DNA from: Thermoplasmata archaeon
GTDB lineage: Archaea; Thermoplasmatota; Thermoplasmata; Thermoplasmatales; Thermoplasmataceae
Assembly: GCA_021794355.1 (NCBI GenBank)
Contig: JAJYRA010000084.1
Coordinates: 59,038 to 123,037, forward strand
Direction of reading: 5' to 3'
DNA length: 64,000 bases
The position numbers and the translations under genes were made by a program. This document shows positions 25,510 to 34,185 of the stretch, piece by piece. Every line of letters begins with the position of its first letter. Positions within the stretch are counted from its first letter, which is position 1. Under the pieces are notes generated by a model. It was not told where the DNA came from and did no database searches. It saw nothing but the letters and a program-made list of their open reading frames with translations.

Positions 25510-27170
25510 AGTTCTCCAACCTCCCCGATCCAGTTTGCAATAAATATAAATCCTGAATTTACCTCTGGGTCAAATCTGATTTCATACATACCACCTACAC
25601 CCACATCCAACTTCGGTACAATTTCTCCGGTCTGGTCTCTTTCCGTTTTAATATATATTTTAAAGGCGGATGGATTCTTTATATTTTTTGAAACGTATGC
25701 GTAAGTATTCCTGAGTAACTTTAGGAGGTCTATGGCAGAATATTTAAAAACGGCATCTGGCAGTGTGTCGGTTTTTGTGAATAGAAAAGCTATATTTGGT
25801 TTTGATTTTCTATCAAACCTGGCATTCAGTATGGTTTCTATTATCCTTCTATATTGTAAATCTCTGGTTGCCCACTCCCTATAACTGGAGCAATCAATCA
25901 TCACCAGATATCCCTTGGCTTTCAAAAGATACTCAAACCTTGTATTCGTCAACATTCTTCTAACATTTTCTGGTCCACCCTGAAGACTGTTAAAGGTTTC
26001 CCCTGCTATATCGTTAATTCTCAGAAATATTTTATTTGAACCGAACCTTTTTCTTTTTGTGAATTGAAATATGACCTCACCGACCCTGTCCTTTGCCGTC
26101 AACTCCGGAAACTTGTGTTCTGTGAATATCCTGTTAATGTATTCTTCCATCAGCTCTATTCCGTTAACCACATCTGCTTCAACATTTATGGCCTCCTCGA
26201 TATCCCTCAGGAAATGGAAGAAATAAGCCAGAAAGGTTGTTTTACCCGCAGCTGGAGGGCCGATTATGGCTATGGCATCCCTTTGATCATATTTGGTTTC
26301 AACCTTTAGATTTTGCCTGTAAACTGGTGCATTGTTCTGGTTTTCCTGCGGTGCCTTTACCTCATTGCCTGAGGGTTTCTCACTCTTCTTGAATTCTGGT
26401 TTATATCCCTCGTTGTCCGATGAAACAGCCGTCATAACTGGCCCTTCTTGCTGAGGAATATTGCCTATACCTTTGTTATTTTTTACGAAATTCATTCTTC
26501 TTTCCCTCGATGAATAATAATTTACTATAAACAGGAGGGCTATTAAAATTTCTGTAAATCCGATTAATAATATAAAATTATTCGTTGAAAAATTATCTGG
26601 AATGAGTAACATTTCTATAAACGCTAATAGTGAGAATGTCCCTATTATTCCTGCGCTTACTATTATTTTTGGTGTTGATATGGAAACAAGAGTGGCGATT
26701 TCTAGGGTGAAGTAGATCGGATACCAAAATAGCTTCATATCATTAATATAAAAAAAGGAGGTGGGAAAGGCATTTTTTGGAAATATTGCTATGGACATTA
26801 ATGTGCTGATAAACATCCCCAGACCTGTAAGACTACTGATTACAATAAACCTTCTGGAAGGCTTTGAAAGGCCATAATTTATTGCATCTGTTACCCTTTT
26901 TAGTTTTCCTACCTCGGAGGCACTCATAAACATAAAAATAAATCCGATATAGGGTATTATGGATAAAATAATATAAAGCCCAGTTTTAAGCGTACCTGAG
27001 GAGAGGTTCCTGTAATAAATTTCTGACGAGACGACAATCCTCTGATTGGACTCAATAGCACTCTTTCTGTTTCCCGTGTACCAGATTAGAAGAATAAATG
27101 ATGATACTAGAGTCATGAAAAATATTGATGTCTCGGCCCCAATGCCGTTGAAAGGAGGACTGAATATCAT
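25506..27170 (-). CDS. Membrane-anchored GTPase (double-GTPase-like)
   Basis: 554 residues. Six to seven hydrophobic helices fill residues 15-220. A polar, Asn/Pro/Gln-rich linker (225-295) follows, then a GTPase domain. G1 is GPPAAGKTTFLAYFFHF (from 304), G3 is NDIAGET (386-392), and G4 is FTKTD (464-468), where the NKxD Asn is replaced by Thr, as accepted in several small GTPases. The domain is of the type linked to GAP1 proteins. It is first in the operon with GAP1 (4-nt overlap), the solenoid protein and the degenerate GTPase. Confidence 0.75.
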   Translation of the reverse strand: MIFSPPFNGIGAETSIFFMTLVSSFILLIWYTGNRKSAIESNQRIVVSSEIYYRNLSSGTLKTGLYIILSIIPYIGFIFMFMSASEVGKLKRVTDAINYGLSKPSRRFIVISSLTGLGMFISTLMSIAIFPKNAFPTSFFYINDMKLFWYPIYFTLEIATLVSISTPKIIVSAGIIGTFSLLAFIEMLLIPDNFSTNNFILLIGFTEILIALLFIVNYYSSRERRMNFVKNNKGIGNIPQQEGPVMTAVSSDNEGYKPEFKKSEKPSGNEVKAPQENQNNAPVYRQNLKVETKYDQRDAIAIIGPPAAGKTTFLAYFFHFLRDIEEAINVEADVVNGIELMEEYINRIFTEHKFPELTAKDRVGEVIFQFTKRKRFGSNKIFLRINDIAGETFNSLQGGPENVRRMLTNTRFEYLLKAKGYLVMIDCSSYREWATRDLQYRRIIETILNARFDRKSKPNIAFLFTKTDTLPDAVFKYSAIDLLKLLRNTYAYVSKNIKNPSAFKIYIKTERDQTGEIVPKLDVGVGGMYEIRFDPEVNSGFIFIANWIGEVGEL

Positions 27171-27275
27171 TCTATACCCTTTATTTCAATTTCACGATTT
27201 AATACCATGCCAAACTAACCCTATTTTATTTATTTACATATATCCTCAATGATTATAAGATTTGAATGAACCGAT

Positions 27276-29138
27276 CTATTTTTTCTTGAATACTTCCTCA
27301 TCCTGGATCTTTGACTGAATTCCTGAATTTTCCTTCTCCATTATTTTCCATACATAAATGACATCCTTGAGGCTGCAGTCAGTAATTCTTGATATGGACT
27401 TTAATCTGGCAACACCCGAAATCTTAAGTTCATCCAAGGTTTCCTTCCTTATCTTTTCAATTTTGTCTTTGCTGGGGGCCTGGTCTTTTGCCATGAGTAT
27501 ATCCCTTATTTCAGTGGCCTGGGCATTGTTTTCATCCCAATAAACGGTCCCATCCCTCATGTCTCTCAAAATAATAAGAAAATTTTTGCTTTCAATACCT
27601 GAATTAGAAATATTTCTGATCTGGTTTATTACACTTTCTTCAAACCCGTTGGGTGACCCGATGACCCCTATGACAAAAGAACCTTCATTGTTTGAGTTCT
27701 CGATTAATATTCCTAAAATTCTAGCGAGATCCTCGTTGTTAAAAGGGTGTTGATCAATACCCAGTTTTATATTTTTATCAGATCTAAAAAGGGCCGATTC
27801 ATGGATATTGAAAATGAAAGCAAGACTTATCCTAACGTCACTTCTAAGAAATCTCTTTTTAATATATCTGTAAACAACACCACGACTTCTCAATGGGAAA
27901 TTATCAGATGTCACAAATTCTGGCATCTCAGTAACATAATATTTGTTCATGATATCCTTAATCTTCACCTTTCCTTCAAAATCCATTCTTGGATTTGATA
28001 ATTTTATGGACTTTTCATCGTTTAACAATGAATCTGCCGATTCAAAAAACGAAACCTCCCTGATTCTGGCCTCCTCCTCTGTGCATGAAAAAGAGGGATC
28101 CACGATTCCTGTTCCTCCCCTACTGGATTGGACTATTAACTGCTTCATTGTGTTGATGGTGGTTATCTGTGACTCTATTTCCTCTTCCAGTTTGGAATTA
28201 GCCTCCCGTATGAGATTATCGATTCTCTTGCTTTCAATTTGTTTTAGTTCCGGGTTGCCGCTTATGTCTGGGTCTGAATTTAACCTTCCTTTTTCATTTT
28301 CAAGCTCCATTATTTTATTTTTCATTTTGGACTGAAAATCCTTCAGCTCTCTAAGAGGGGAATCTATATCTACCGCACTTAATCTTTTAAGATCCTTGTT
28401 CCTCAACAATGTGATTGCTTCTGATACTCTGTTGTAAATATCAGTCATTTCATTGCCTGAAATCAGATCTCCCAGTTCCTTCTCTATCTTTCCCCTTCTA
28501 TTTTCAAGGTCCAGAGCCATTTTCATAACTCTTTCATAATTGTTAAATAACTTCTTAATTTGACCCGGATCGATTTGGATGAATGAAATAACTCCCTCCG
28601 TGATTTTTTGAAATCTTGTCCTGTACTTTTCCTCCATTGCTTGGGATATCTCACCTCTCACATTCTTACCTGAGAGGATATCAATTGTATTGAGAAAATT
28701 ATCCATATTTTCATTATACCATTCCTTGATTAATCTATATATCTGATCGTCCCTATTTATCAAAAGCGTTCTTATGGAATCACTATTCATTGAATCTATT
28801 CTTGAAAAATGTTCCAATTTCTCTACGGACTCATATTCATCCTCTGAAAATTTTCTGATGAATTGCTCGATCTCCTGGTCGTTAAAACTTTTACTCTCCA
28901 TATCTTTCTTAAATGATAGTGAAATTTTCAATTGTGCCAGTTTTATGTTAGCAAGCGCACTTTTTGCCATTTCCATTCCGATCTTTTCAGCACATCGGGT
29001 GCTTATGGTACTGTAATAAGAATCTAAATCCCTCATTAATCTCTTCCTGCTGCTTGAGTCCATCGTTGTTATATCCCTGTAATCCTTTCCAGCTTCCTGA
29101 AGGGCTCTCCTGAAAATTGTAATGCATTCACTTTCCAT
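27276..29138 (-). CDS. Large coiled-coil protein with mixed C-terminal domain
   Basis: 620 residues, not recognised. Residues about 1-340 are charged coiled coil (EKLEHFSRIDSMNSDSIRTL, EQFIRKFSEDEYESVEKLEH, LEEEIESQITTINTMKQLIV). From about 345 a globular alpha/beta domain follows, with strands ISLAFIFNIHESALF, SFVIGVIGSPNGFEE and FLIILRDMRDGTVYWDENN. A final winged-helix-like segment (ARLKSISRITDCSLKDVIYV) ends the chain. The D/E-rich VYWDENN region could be a nuclease-type active site, but I cannot show that. It is 105 nt upstream of the GTPase operon on the same strand and divergent from the gene at 29243. Confidence 0.6.
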   Translation of the reverse strand: MESECITIFRRALQEAGKDYRDITTMDSSSRKRLMRDLDSYYSTISTRCAEKIGMEMAKSALANIKLAQLKISLSFKKDMESKSFNDQEIEQFIRKFSEDEYESVEKLEHFSRIDSMNSDSIRTLLINRDDQIYRLIKEWYNENMDNFLNTIDILSGKNVRGEISQAMEEKYRTRFQKITEGVISFIQIDPGQIKKLFNNYERVMKMALDLENRRGKIEKELGDLISGNEMTDIYNRVSEAITLLRNKDLKRLSAVDIDSPLRELKDFQSKMKNKIMELENEKGRLNSDPDISGNPELKQIESKRIDNLIREANSKLEEEIESQITTINTMKQLIVQSSRGGTGIVDPSFSCTEEEARIREVSFFESADSLLNDEKSIKLSNPRMDFEGKVKIKDIMNKYYVTEMPEFVTSDNFPLRSRGVVYRYIKKRFLRSDVRISLAFIFNIHESALFRSDKNIKLGIDQHPFNNEDLARILGILIENSNNEGSFVIGVIGSPNGFEESVINQIRNISNSGIESKNFLIILRDMRDGTVYWDENNAQATEIRDILMAKDQAPSKDKIEKIRKETLDELKISGVARLKSISRITDCSLKDVIYVWKIMEKENSGIQSKIQDEEVFKKK

Positions 29139-29201
29139 ACCAATACCAATAATTGAATGCTTACCCCCTTATATGAGTTTCTACTTTCATTGTAGAATAC
29201 A

Positions 29202-29209
29202 TTTATTTA
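29202..29209 (+). promoter_or_regulatory. TATA-like box for the 29243-31200 gene pair
   Basis: TTTATTTA about 37 nt before ATG 29243. It leaves room for a short leader that contains the GGGAG seen at 29230-29234. Confidence 0.4.
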
Positions 29210-29242
29210 ATGGACAAAGTATTAACATAGGGAGAAAAGAAA

Positions 29243-30091
29243 ATGAGTCTTGAGATATTGAGTAAAATTGAAGGTGTGGAAAGAAGGTCTGATCTTGGTG
29301 TTACCTATATTGTATCTCATTTAAGAGGACAATCCATTATTGATGATGATGCGGTTGAAACTCTTTTTTCATATTTAAGATCTGTTCTGAACCATTATGG
29401 GTCGACAAATGGTAACCACAGAGATGATTTACTAATTCTTAAGGGAAAGTGGCCCTTCTCTTCGTACTTCCTGGATTGTTGTGTGGACTTAAAAAGCCAT
29501 TGTGAATATAATACCGCCTCCTTTGGTACCATTGGAGGTTCCTTTTCCCTACTGTATTTAAGCGGTCAAAAAAGATATGTCTCAACAAATTCTCTTCTTT
29601 TGTCCATCACTCTTCCAGAATTGCTAAGGGATTTTAATTCCACGATTATATCCAGAACCCTGGGTTTTATTCCTGAAATTAATGACCCTCAAACCACTCC
29701 AATTCGTGATATACTGAAGAATTATGCTTCTGATAAGGTTCTGGATTTTAAATTGATAAATATGCTTAATACTGACAGGATATACAGGGCCTACCTGGAA
29801 ACAAATTTTGTAAAAATATCTAAGTTAGCCGGTCGAGATCTCAGGATGGATAAAGTGATGGATATAAATTCCAATTATCCATATTATAAGCTCCAGGATA
29901 GCCCTGCGTTGGAAAAAAATATTGAGGATTCAATCAAGGAGATAAATTCACTTATGGACCAGGAATATTTAAGACAGAGAATTTCTGAAAATAATTACAG
30001 TAATAATTCAGTATCCATATTTTCAAGCAGGAATGAGTTTGCCATGACCATTGATGAAGAAGGGCATGTTGATAAAATCACAATGGGATGA
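29243..30091 (+). CDS. Possible inactive ClpP/SDH-fold protein
   Basis: 282 residues. Most of it is unrecognised, but residues about 25-125 follow the strand order of ClpP and serine-dehydrogenase-like proteases: GQSIIDDDAVETLFSYLRSV, DDLLILKGKWPFSSYFLDCC, then FGTIGGSFSLLYLSGQKRYV and STNSLLLSI. These line up with the ClpP GQAASMGAFLLAAG..GKRYALPNS block, with Gly in place of the catalytic Ser. This fold call is my inference. The C-terminal half is helical and acidic. It lies 14 nt before the AAA ATPase gene and probably shares its transcript, suggesting a scaffold or adaptor for it. Confidence 0.55.
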   Translation: MSLEILSKIEGVERRSDLGVTYIVSHLRGQSIIDDDAVETLFSYLRSVLNHYGSTNGNHRDDLLILKGKWPFSSYFLDCCVDLKSHCEYNTASFGTIGGSFSLLYLSGQKRYVSTNSLLLSITLPELLRDFNSTIISRTLGFIPEINDPQTTPIRDILKNYASDKVLDFKLINMLNTDRIYRAYLETNFVKISKLAGRDLRMDKVMDINSNYPYYKLQDSPALEKNIEDSIKEINSLMDQEYLRQRISENNYSNNSVSIFSSRNEFAMTIDEEGHVDKITMG

Positions 30092-30105
30092 AAAGAGTGA
30101 TCTAA

Positions 30106-31200
30106 TTGGAACAGAATGAGTTAAAAAAAATACTTGAAGCTGGGCTTAAAGCAGAGTATAATGGGAATAAAAAGGAAGCCAGAATGCTATACGGGAAGGC
30201 AATTGAAATATTGAAAAACGAGTTATATACAGACAATATGATAAAAAAGGAAAAGATTCAAAGACAGATAAATTCTCTGAGTAACGCAATGGAAAGGCTT
30301 ATGGATACCCATAAGGAAAATGAGGATGGGAATTCGGCTATAGAAATATTAGAAGAAATGGGACTTTCCCTTGAAAATGGAACAGGTCCATCCATGGATG
30401 ATGTTGCTGGCATGAAGGAGGTGAAGGAGGAGATGTATACACAGATTATTTACCCCCTTAAGTTCCCTGATCTTGCTGAGGAATTTAACATTAAATTTGG
30501 TGGGGGGATTCTCCTATATGGTCCCCCAGGTAACGGAAAGACCTTTCTTGTGCGGGCTCTTGCAAGGGAAGCAAGAATGAATTTTATTTATGTGAATCCT
30601 TCGAGCTTATTCAGTCAATGGTTTGGAAATTTTGAGAAGAACATTTCTAAACTTTTCAAAGCTTCTAAATCCCTATCCCCTTGTATAATCTTTTTTGATG
30701 AACTTGATAGTCTATTCCCATCAAGAGATCAGGTGAACAGTGATGCTGCAAAAAGAGGAGTCTCGCAATTTCTAAATGAAATAGGGGGGTTTTCATCTGG
30801 GGGTTCCATTCATCCTGTGGTAATTCTTGGGGCAACAAATGTGCCATGGCAGCTTGATCCCGCAGTCACAAGACCGGGAAGGTTCGACAGGATGATCTAT
30901 ATTCCTCCGCCAGATCTGGAGGCCAGAAAGTTGATCATTAAGCATTATCTGGATAAAATAAAAAGAAAGAGCGAGATTGATATTGACAAAATAGCAATTT
31001 TAACAGATAGATATAGCGCAGCAGACCTAGAGTATTTGTGTAAATTTACAACCCAAAAGGCATTTTTAAGGGCTGTGGAAGGGAGAAAGGATGAATTGAT
31101 ATCCAATGATTCTTTTTCAGAAGCCCTTAAGGAAATAAAGCCCTCCGTTAATAAGAAAGTCCTGGAAAGGTATGAAAAATACAAGCTTGGTAAAGAATAA
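30106..31200 (+). CDS. MIT-AAA ATPase, Vps4/CdvC-like
   Basis: 364 residues from TTG 30106, with GAGTGATC as Shine-Dalgarno. Residues 1-70 form an MIT domain (EAGLKAEYNGNKKEARMLYG, then KAIEILKNEL). The AAA core has Walker A GPPGNGKT (139-146), pore loop SQWFGNFEKN, Walker B IIFFDELDS (D198, E199) and arginine fingers in TRPGRFDR. This is the architecture of Vps4/CdvC, the ATPase that strips and remodels ESCRT-III polymers. It therefore pairs logically with the Snf7-like product of 19407-20003 at the other end of the cluster. A longer p97-type protein is excluded because there is a single AAA module. Confidence 0.85.
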   Translation: MEQNELKKILEAGLKAEYNGNKKEARMLYGKAIEILKNELYTDNMIKKEKIQRQINSLSNAMERLMDTHKENEDGNSAIEILEEMGLSLENGTGPSMDDVAGMKEVKEEMYTQIIYPLKFPDLAEEFNIKFGGGILLYGPPGNGKTFLVRALAREARMNFIYVNPSSLFSQWFGNFEKNISKLFKASKSLSPCIIFFDELDSLFPSRDQVNSDAAKRGVSQFLNEIGGFSSGGSIHPVVILGATNVPWQLDPAVTRPGRFDRMIYIPPPDLEARKLIIKHYLDKIKRKSEIDIDKIAILTDRYSAADLEYLCKFTTQKAFLRAVEGRKDELISNDSFSEALKEIKPSVNKKVLERYEKYKLGKE

Positions 31201-31221
31201 AACTTAAAAAAACAATAAGGG

Positions 31222-31249
31222 TCTTCCCTGACAGTCTTTCTAGGGAAGA
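31222..31249 (+). terminator. Stem-loop after the AAA ATPase gene
   Basis: TCTTCCCT, 12 nt, AGGGAAGA: an 8-bp perfect inverted repeat starting 22 nt after the stop codon. The loop holds GACAGTCTTTCT. It may be an RNA 3'-end structure. Archaeal termination normally relies on T-runs, which are weak here, so this is tentative. Confidence 0.3.
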
Positions 31250-31516
31250 ACTAGCTGTGCTTTCTTCAGACCACGCAAGTCTTTTTGTGCGCATTATTTA
31301 CCCCTGATCTGATAAACCAAATTTTGCTTAATACATCGGAAATCTCTTATCCAAATTTGAAACCCATTACACCAGCGTCTGCATTATTATTTCACCTTTT
31401 CTTAAATTGTTTGATCTTTGCTTCTACACGTTTAAATCTGATTTTTTATTGATTATAATGAAAAAATAGCTTAATTTTAGAAAAATATTTAATTTAAACG
31501 TTTCATCAGGAGTTCG
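31250..31516. other. Intergenic region before the rhodanese gene
   Basis: An AT-rich gap. AAATATTTAATTTAAACG at about 31485-31502 is the likely promoter element for ATG 31517. No RNA gene or conserved ORF was seen. Confidence 0.35.
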
Positions 31517-32113
31517 ATGGAAAATATTGATCAGGTAATTGAGAAGGTTAAGAAAGAGGAGATTCTACTTCTGGATATGAGGGATTTTGAGAGTTACATG
31601 AGAGGACATATAGCCAATTCCGTTTTTGCCCCATATGTTGAGGGGAGATGGGCTCCTGAAATATCGAATTTCCTAGGCTCGAGAAACGTCAAAGCCATCG
31701 TATTATACCAGAATAAAGAGGAAATGGAAATTGCTTCAAGAGAATTGAAAACGGAAGGACACAGTCTTGCTTTTTTTCCCTATGAAGAATTTAAAGAATG
31801 GGGAAAATTTCAGGAAGCCCACGCTAAAAATATGAGTTCTTCAGAATTTGGGGAAAAGATGGAAGAATATTCCGTTATTGATGTAAGGGAACCATATGAG
31901 TGGAATTCTGGACATATAGAGAATGCTCAATTGATACCGCTCAACGATCTCTTTGTTGAATATGAAAAACTTGAAAAGAATAGGAAATATGCCGTAGTAT
32001 GTGCCCATGGAAATAGGAGCCTCTATGCAGCCATATTTCTTGCAGATAGGGGATTTGATGTTGTAAATGTTAGTGATGGAATGGAGGGCCTTAAGAGAAG
32101 TGGATATTTTTAA
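31517..32113 (+). CDS. Tandem rhodanese-domain protein
   Basis: 198 residues made of two rhodanese modules. The first (about 1-95) has DMRDFESYMRGHIANSVFAP but no active-site cysteine (IVLYQNKEE). The second (about 105-198) keeps VIDVREPYEWNSGHIENAQL and the catalytic loop CAHGNRS. It is thus of the thiosulfate-sulfurtransferase type, with an inactive first half and an active second half, for sulfur transfer or thiol handling in the cytosol. It is convergent with, and overlaps by 4 nt, the membrane protein gene at 32110. Confidence 0.88.
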   Translation: MENIDQVIEKVKKEEILLLDMRDFESYMRGHIANSVFAPYVEGRWAPEISNFLGSRNVKAIVLYQNKEEMEIASRELKTEGHSLAFFPYEEFKEWGKFQEAHAKNMSSSEFGEKMEEYSVIDVREPYEWNSGHIENAQLIPLNDLFVEYEKLEKNRKYAVVCAHGNRSLYAAIFLADRGFDVVNVSDGMEGLKRSGYF

Positions 32114-32535
32114 GGTATTTCAAGATACTCCAGATCTTTCATAACATCAGATATCTCCTTCTCCTGCGATCTACTTCCCTTTTCTCTTTTGATATTTGGC
32201 AGGTCGTTCTTGGTGAGAATGACAAAGAGCCATGTGACTATACCCATAATGGCTGTAAATAATGTCACAAGGGAAACAGAAATCATTGGCGAATCCGATG
32301 GATTACTGATCTGGAAATATATTATAGATAAAATGAAAGGAGCAAAAAAAATAGATACGTAAGCACCCATTTTGGTTAAAAATGATCCGACAACATATAT
32401 AGTTAAAATTATTGATATTAAGAGAACCGTTGTTATCCCCAGCTCTAAACCGATGGAATGAATGACAAAAAATAGAGTGATGAGACTTATGAAGATTGAC
32501 AAAAGTGCACTCCATTTAGTATTTTCTTTTGCCAT
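32110..32535 (-). CDS. Small four-helix membrane protein
   Basis: 141 residues with four hydrophobic helices (about 8-26, 33-52, 57-75, 86-108) and a charged cytosolic tail (KREKGSRSQEKEISDVMKDL). It is not recognised. It starts at the codon after the stop of the J-domain protein gene, so the two are translationally coupled. It could be a membrane anchor for the J-domain protein. Confidence 0.65.
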   Translation of the reverse strand: MAKENTKWSALLSIFISLITLFFVIHSIGLELGITTVLLISIILTIYVVGSFLTKMGAYVSIFFAPFILSIIYFQISNPSDSPMISVSLVTLFTAIMGIVTWLFVILTKNDLPNIKREKGSRSQEKEISDVMKDLEYLEIP

Positions 32536-33384
32536 TCAAACCTCCATCTTAACCAATTCACGAGCATTTTCCCATTCTGTTTTTGTAACAGATAGGTGGC
32601 TTATGCCTATAAAAAAATCATCAGGCCTTTTTGAAAGGAAATTATGAAATTTCACAAATTTATAGATCGTGTTTATTTCACCCTCCGTCAATTTTTTCTT
32701 ACTGTACATACCTGATCTCGCTTTCAGGAAAATCTGCATTATTATCTCCTGCCGAGATATTAACTGAAAAGCCACTTCTATATCCTCTTCTGTTTTCGCA
32801 GATTCAAGTATTTTCTGAATTTTCTTGGCATTAAAATAGCTTGTTGATAAACCTAGGTTTGATTTCTGTTGTTGCAGTGTGCAATATATTACAAAGGCAT
32901 CTTTTAATGTTAAGTTTCCTGCAAGGACCTTTAATCGCATTTTTTCTGAAAGATTCTCAAAAACATTACCTGCCCAACCATGGTCCGCCATATATTTTGA
33001 AACAATGGTCATCCATTTATCAATTCTCTCCTTCTCTTTTTTAATTTTATTTTTCTTTGCCGTCTCTTCCTTATCGTCAAAAGCCGGTCCTTTTACGGTG
33101 GTTTCTGTGTTTACATTAGATTTGTCCGGATTTTTTGCGTAATTTATCCATTTTTCTCTCTCCTTTATGGATTTTTCAAGGGAAAAGTCATACTTTCTTC
33201 TCTTTTGTGCATCGATCAGGACTTCATATGCTTCATTTAATTGCCTTGTCATAAGTTCTGCCAGCGTCGTGTCACCCCTAAACGTATCAGGATGCCACTT
33301 TTTAATCATGGATTTATAAGCACTTCTTACTTCCTCTGTAGAGGATTCCTTGGAGATACTCAACAGCGAATAGTAATCAAGCAT
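32536..33384 (-). CDS. J-domain protein with unique C-terminal region
   Basis: 282 residues. The J domain (1-68) reads LDYYSLLSISKESSTEEVRS with the HPD motif in KKWHPDTFRGD, so it can stimulate a DnaK partner. There is no Gly/Phe region or zinc finger. A charged linker (KKNKIKKEKERIDKWM) leads to a helical C-terminal region of about 150 residues without known motifs. It is a type III co-chaperone, probably targeting DnaK, encoded 1.6 kb away, to a membrane site through the coupled downstream membrane protein. Confidence 0.8.
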   Translation of the reverse strand: MLDYYSLLSISKESSTEEVRSAYKSMIKKWHPDTFRGDTTLAELMTRQLNEAYEVLIDAQKRRKYDFSLEKSIKEREKWINYAKNPDKSNVNTETTVKGPAFDDKEETAKKNKIKKEKERIDKWMTIVSKYMADHGWAGNVFENLSEKMRLKVLAGNLTLKDAFVIYCTLQQQKSNLGLSTSYFNAKKIQKILESAKTEEDIEVAFQLISRQEIIMQIFLKARSGMYSKKKLTEGEINTIYKFVKFHNFLSKRPDDFFIGISHLSVTKTEWENARELVKMEV

Positions 33385-33620
33385 TAAAAGCGTAATCGTT
33401 TATCTAAATAAATTACTTTTCGCAAAATGCATAGAATATCATTATGAACGTGGGAGATATTTATGGAAATTGACAATAAATTCCCCAATATTTTCAGGAT
33501 TTCGTATTCCATCCTTATAACTTAAATTGTTGACTGAATCGGAAATGTAGTTCATTGAATGAAAATATTCTGATAAAGGAAGAACCATCCTGAGAAAAGC
33601 TAGGGTTAAAATAGAAAAGA

Positions 33621-33628
33621 TTTATAAT
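33621..33628 (+). promoter_or_regulatory. TATA box of the grpE-dnaK-dnaJ operon
   Basis: TTTATAAT, centred about 24 nt before ATG 33649; a leaderless start is expected. No bacterial CIRCE element was seen. Confidence 0.6.
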
Positions 33629-33648
33629 GAAGAACATATTTACTTCAG

Positions 33649-34185
33649 ATGACCTATCAGTCCGAGCAGATGAAAATTCTTAATAAACCAATAGAATATT
33701 CCATAGAAAATGCAAAGAGAAGGAATTCAATGAAAAAGGTTTCAGTAAAGATACAGGATGATCAGATTGACGAACTGAAAAAGAAGAATGAACACCTTTT
33801 GAGAAACTTAGCTGATCTGCAGAACTATTTAAAAATTTCACAGAGGGACTTTGACGCTCAGAGGAAGACGATGGGAATGGATATAATGAAAGGAATTCTG
33901 CCATTTCTTGATACTCTTGATGCAGGAATCTCATCAGGAAAGGATAATGAATTGTTATCTTCCCTCAGAGACAATCTATTGAAAACACTGGAAAAATACG
34001 GACTTAGACCCATTGATACAGATAACCAATCAGTGAATCTTAGATATCACGAAGTTGTGGGGATCGTGGATGGAAAAGAAGATAATAAAATAGCCCATGA
34101 AATTCAGAGGGGATACCTTTTGAATGATGAAGTTATAAGGACTTCAAAGGTCATTGTACAAAAGAAAGGTGAAAATAATGAGTAA
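33649..34185 (+). CDS. grpE: Nucleotide exchange factor GrpE
   Basis: 178 residues. A long coiled coil (about 33-75: [26 protein letters not shown]) precedes the beta domain with [20 protein letters not shown] and [19 protein letters not shown]. It releases ADP from DnaK. I keep ATG 33649 because the TATA box fits it; ATG 33730 (MKKVSVKIQ) is the alternative that matches the more usual start of the coiled coil. dnaK starts inside its last codons. Confidence 0.93.
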   Translation: MTYQSEQMKILNKPIEYSIENAKRRNSMKKVSVKIQDDQIDELKKKNEHLLRNLADLQNYLKISQRDFDAQRKTMGMDIMKGILPFLDTLDAGISSGKDNELLSSLRDNLLKTLEKYGLRPIDTDNQSVNLRYHEVVGIVDGKEDNKIAHEIQRGYLLNDEVIRTSKVIVQKKGENNE

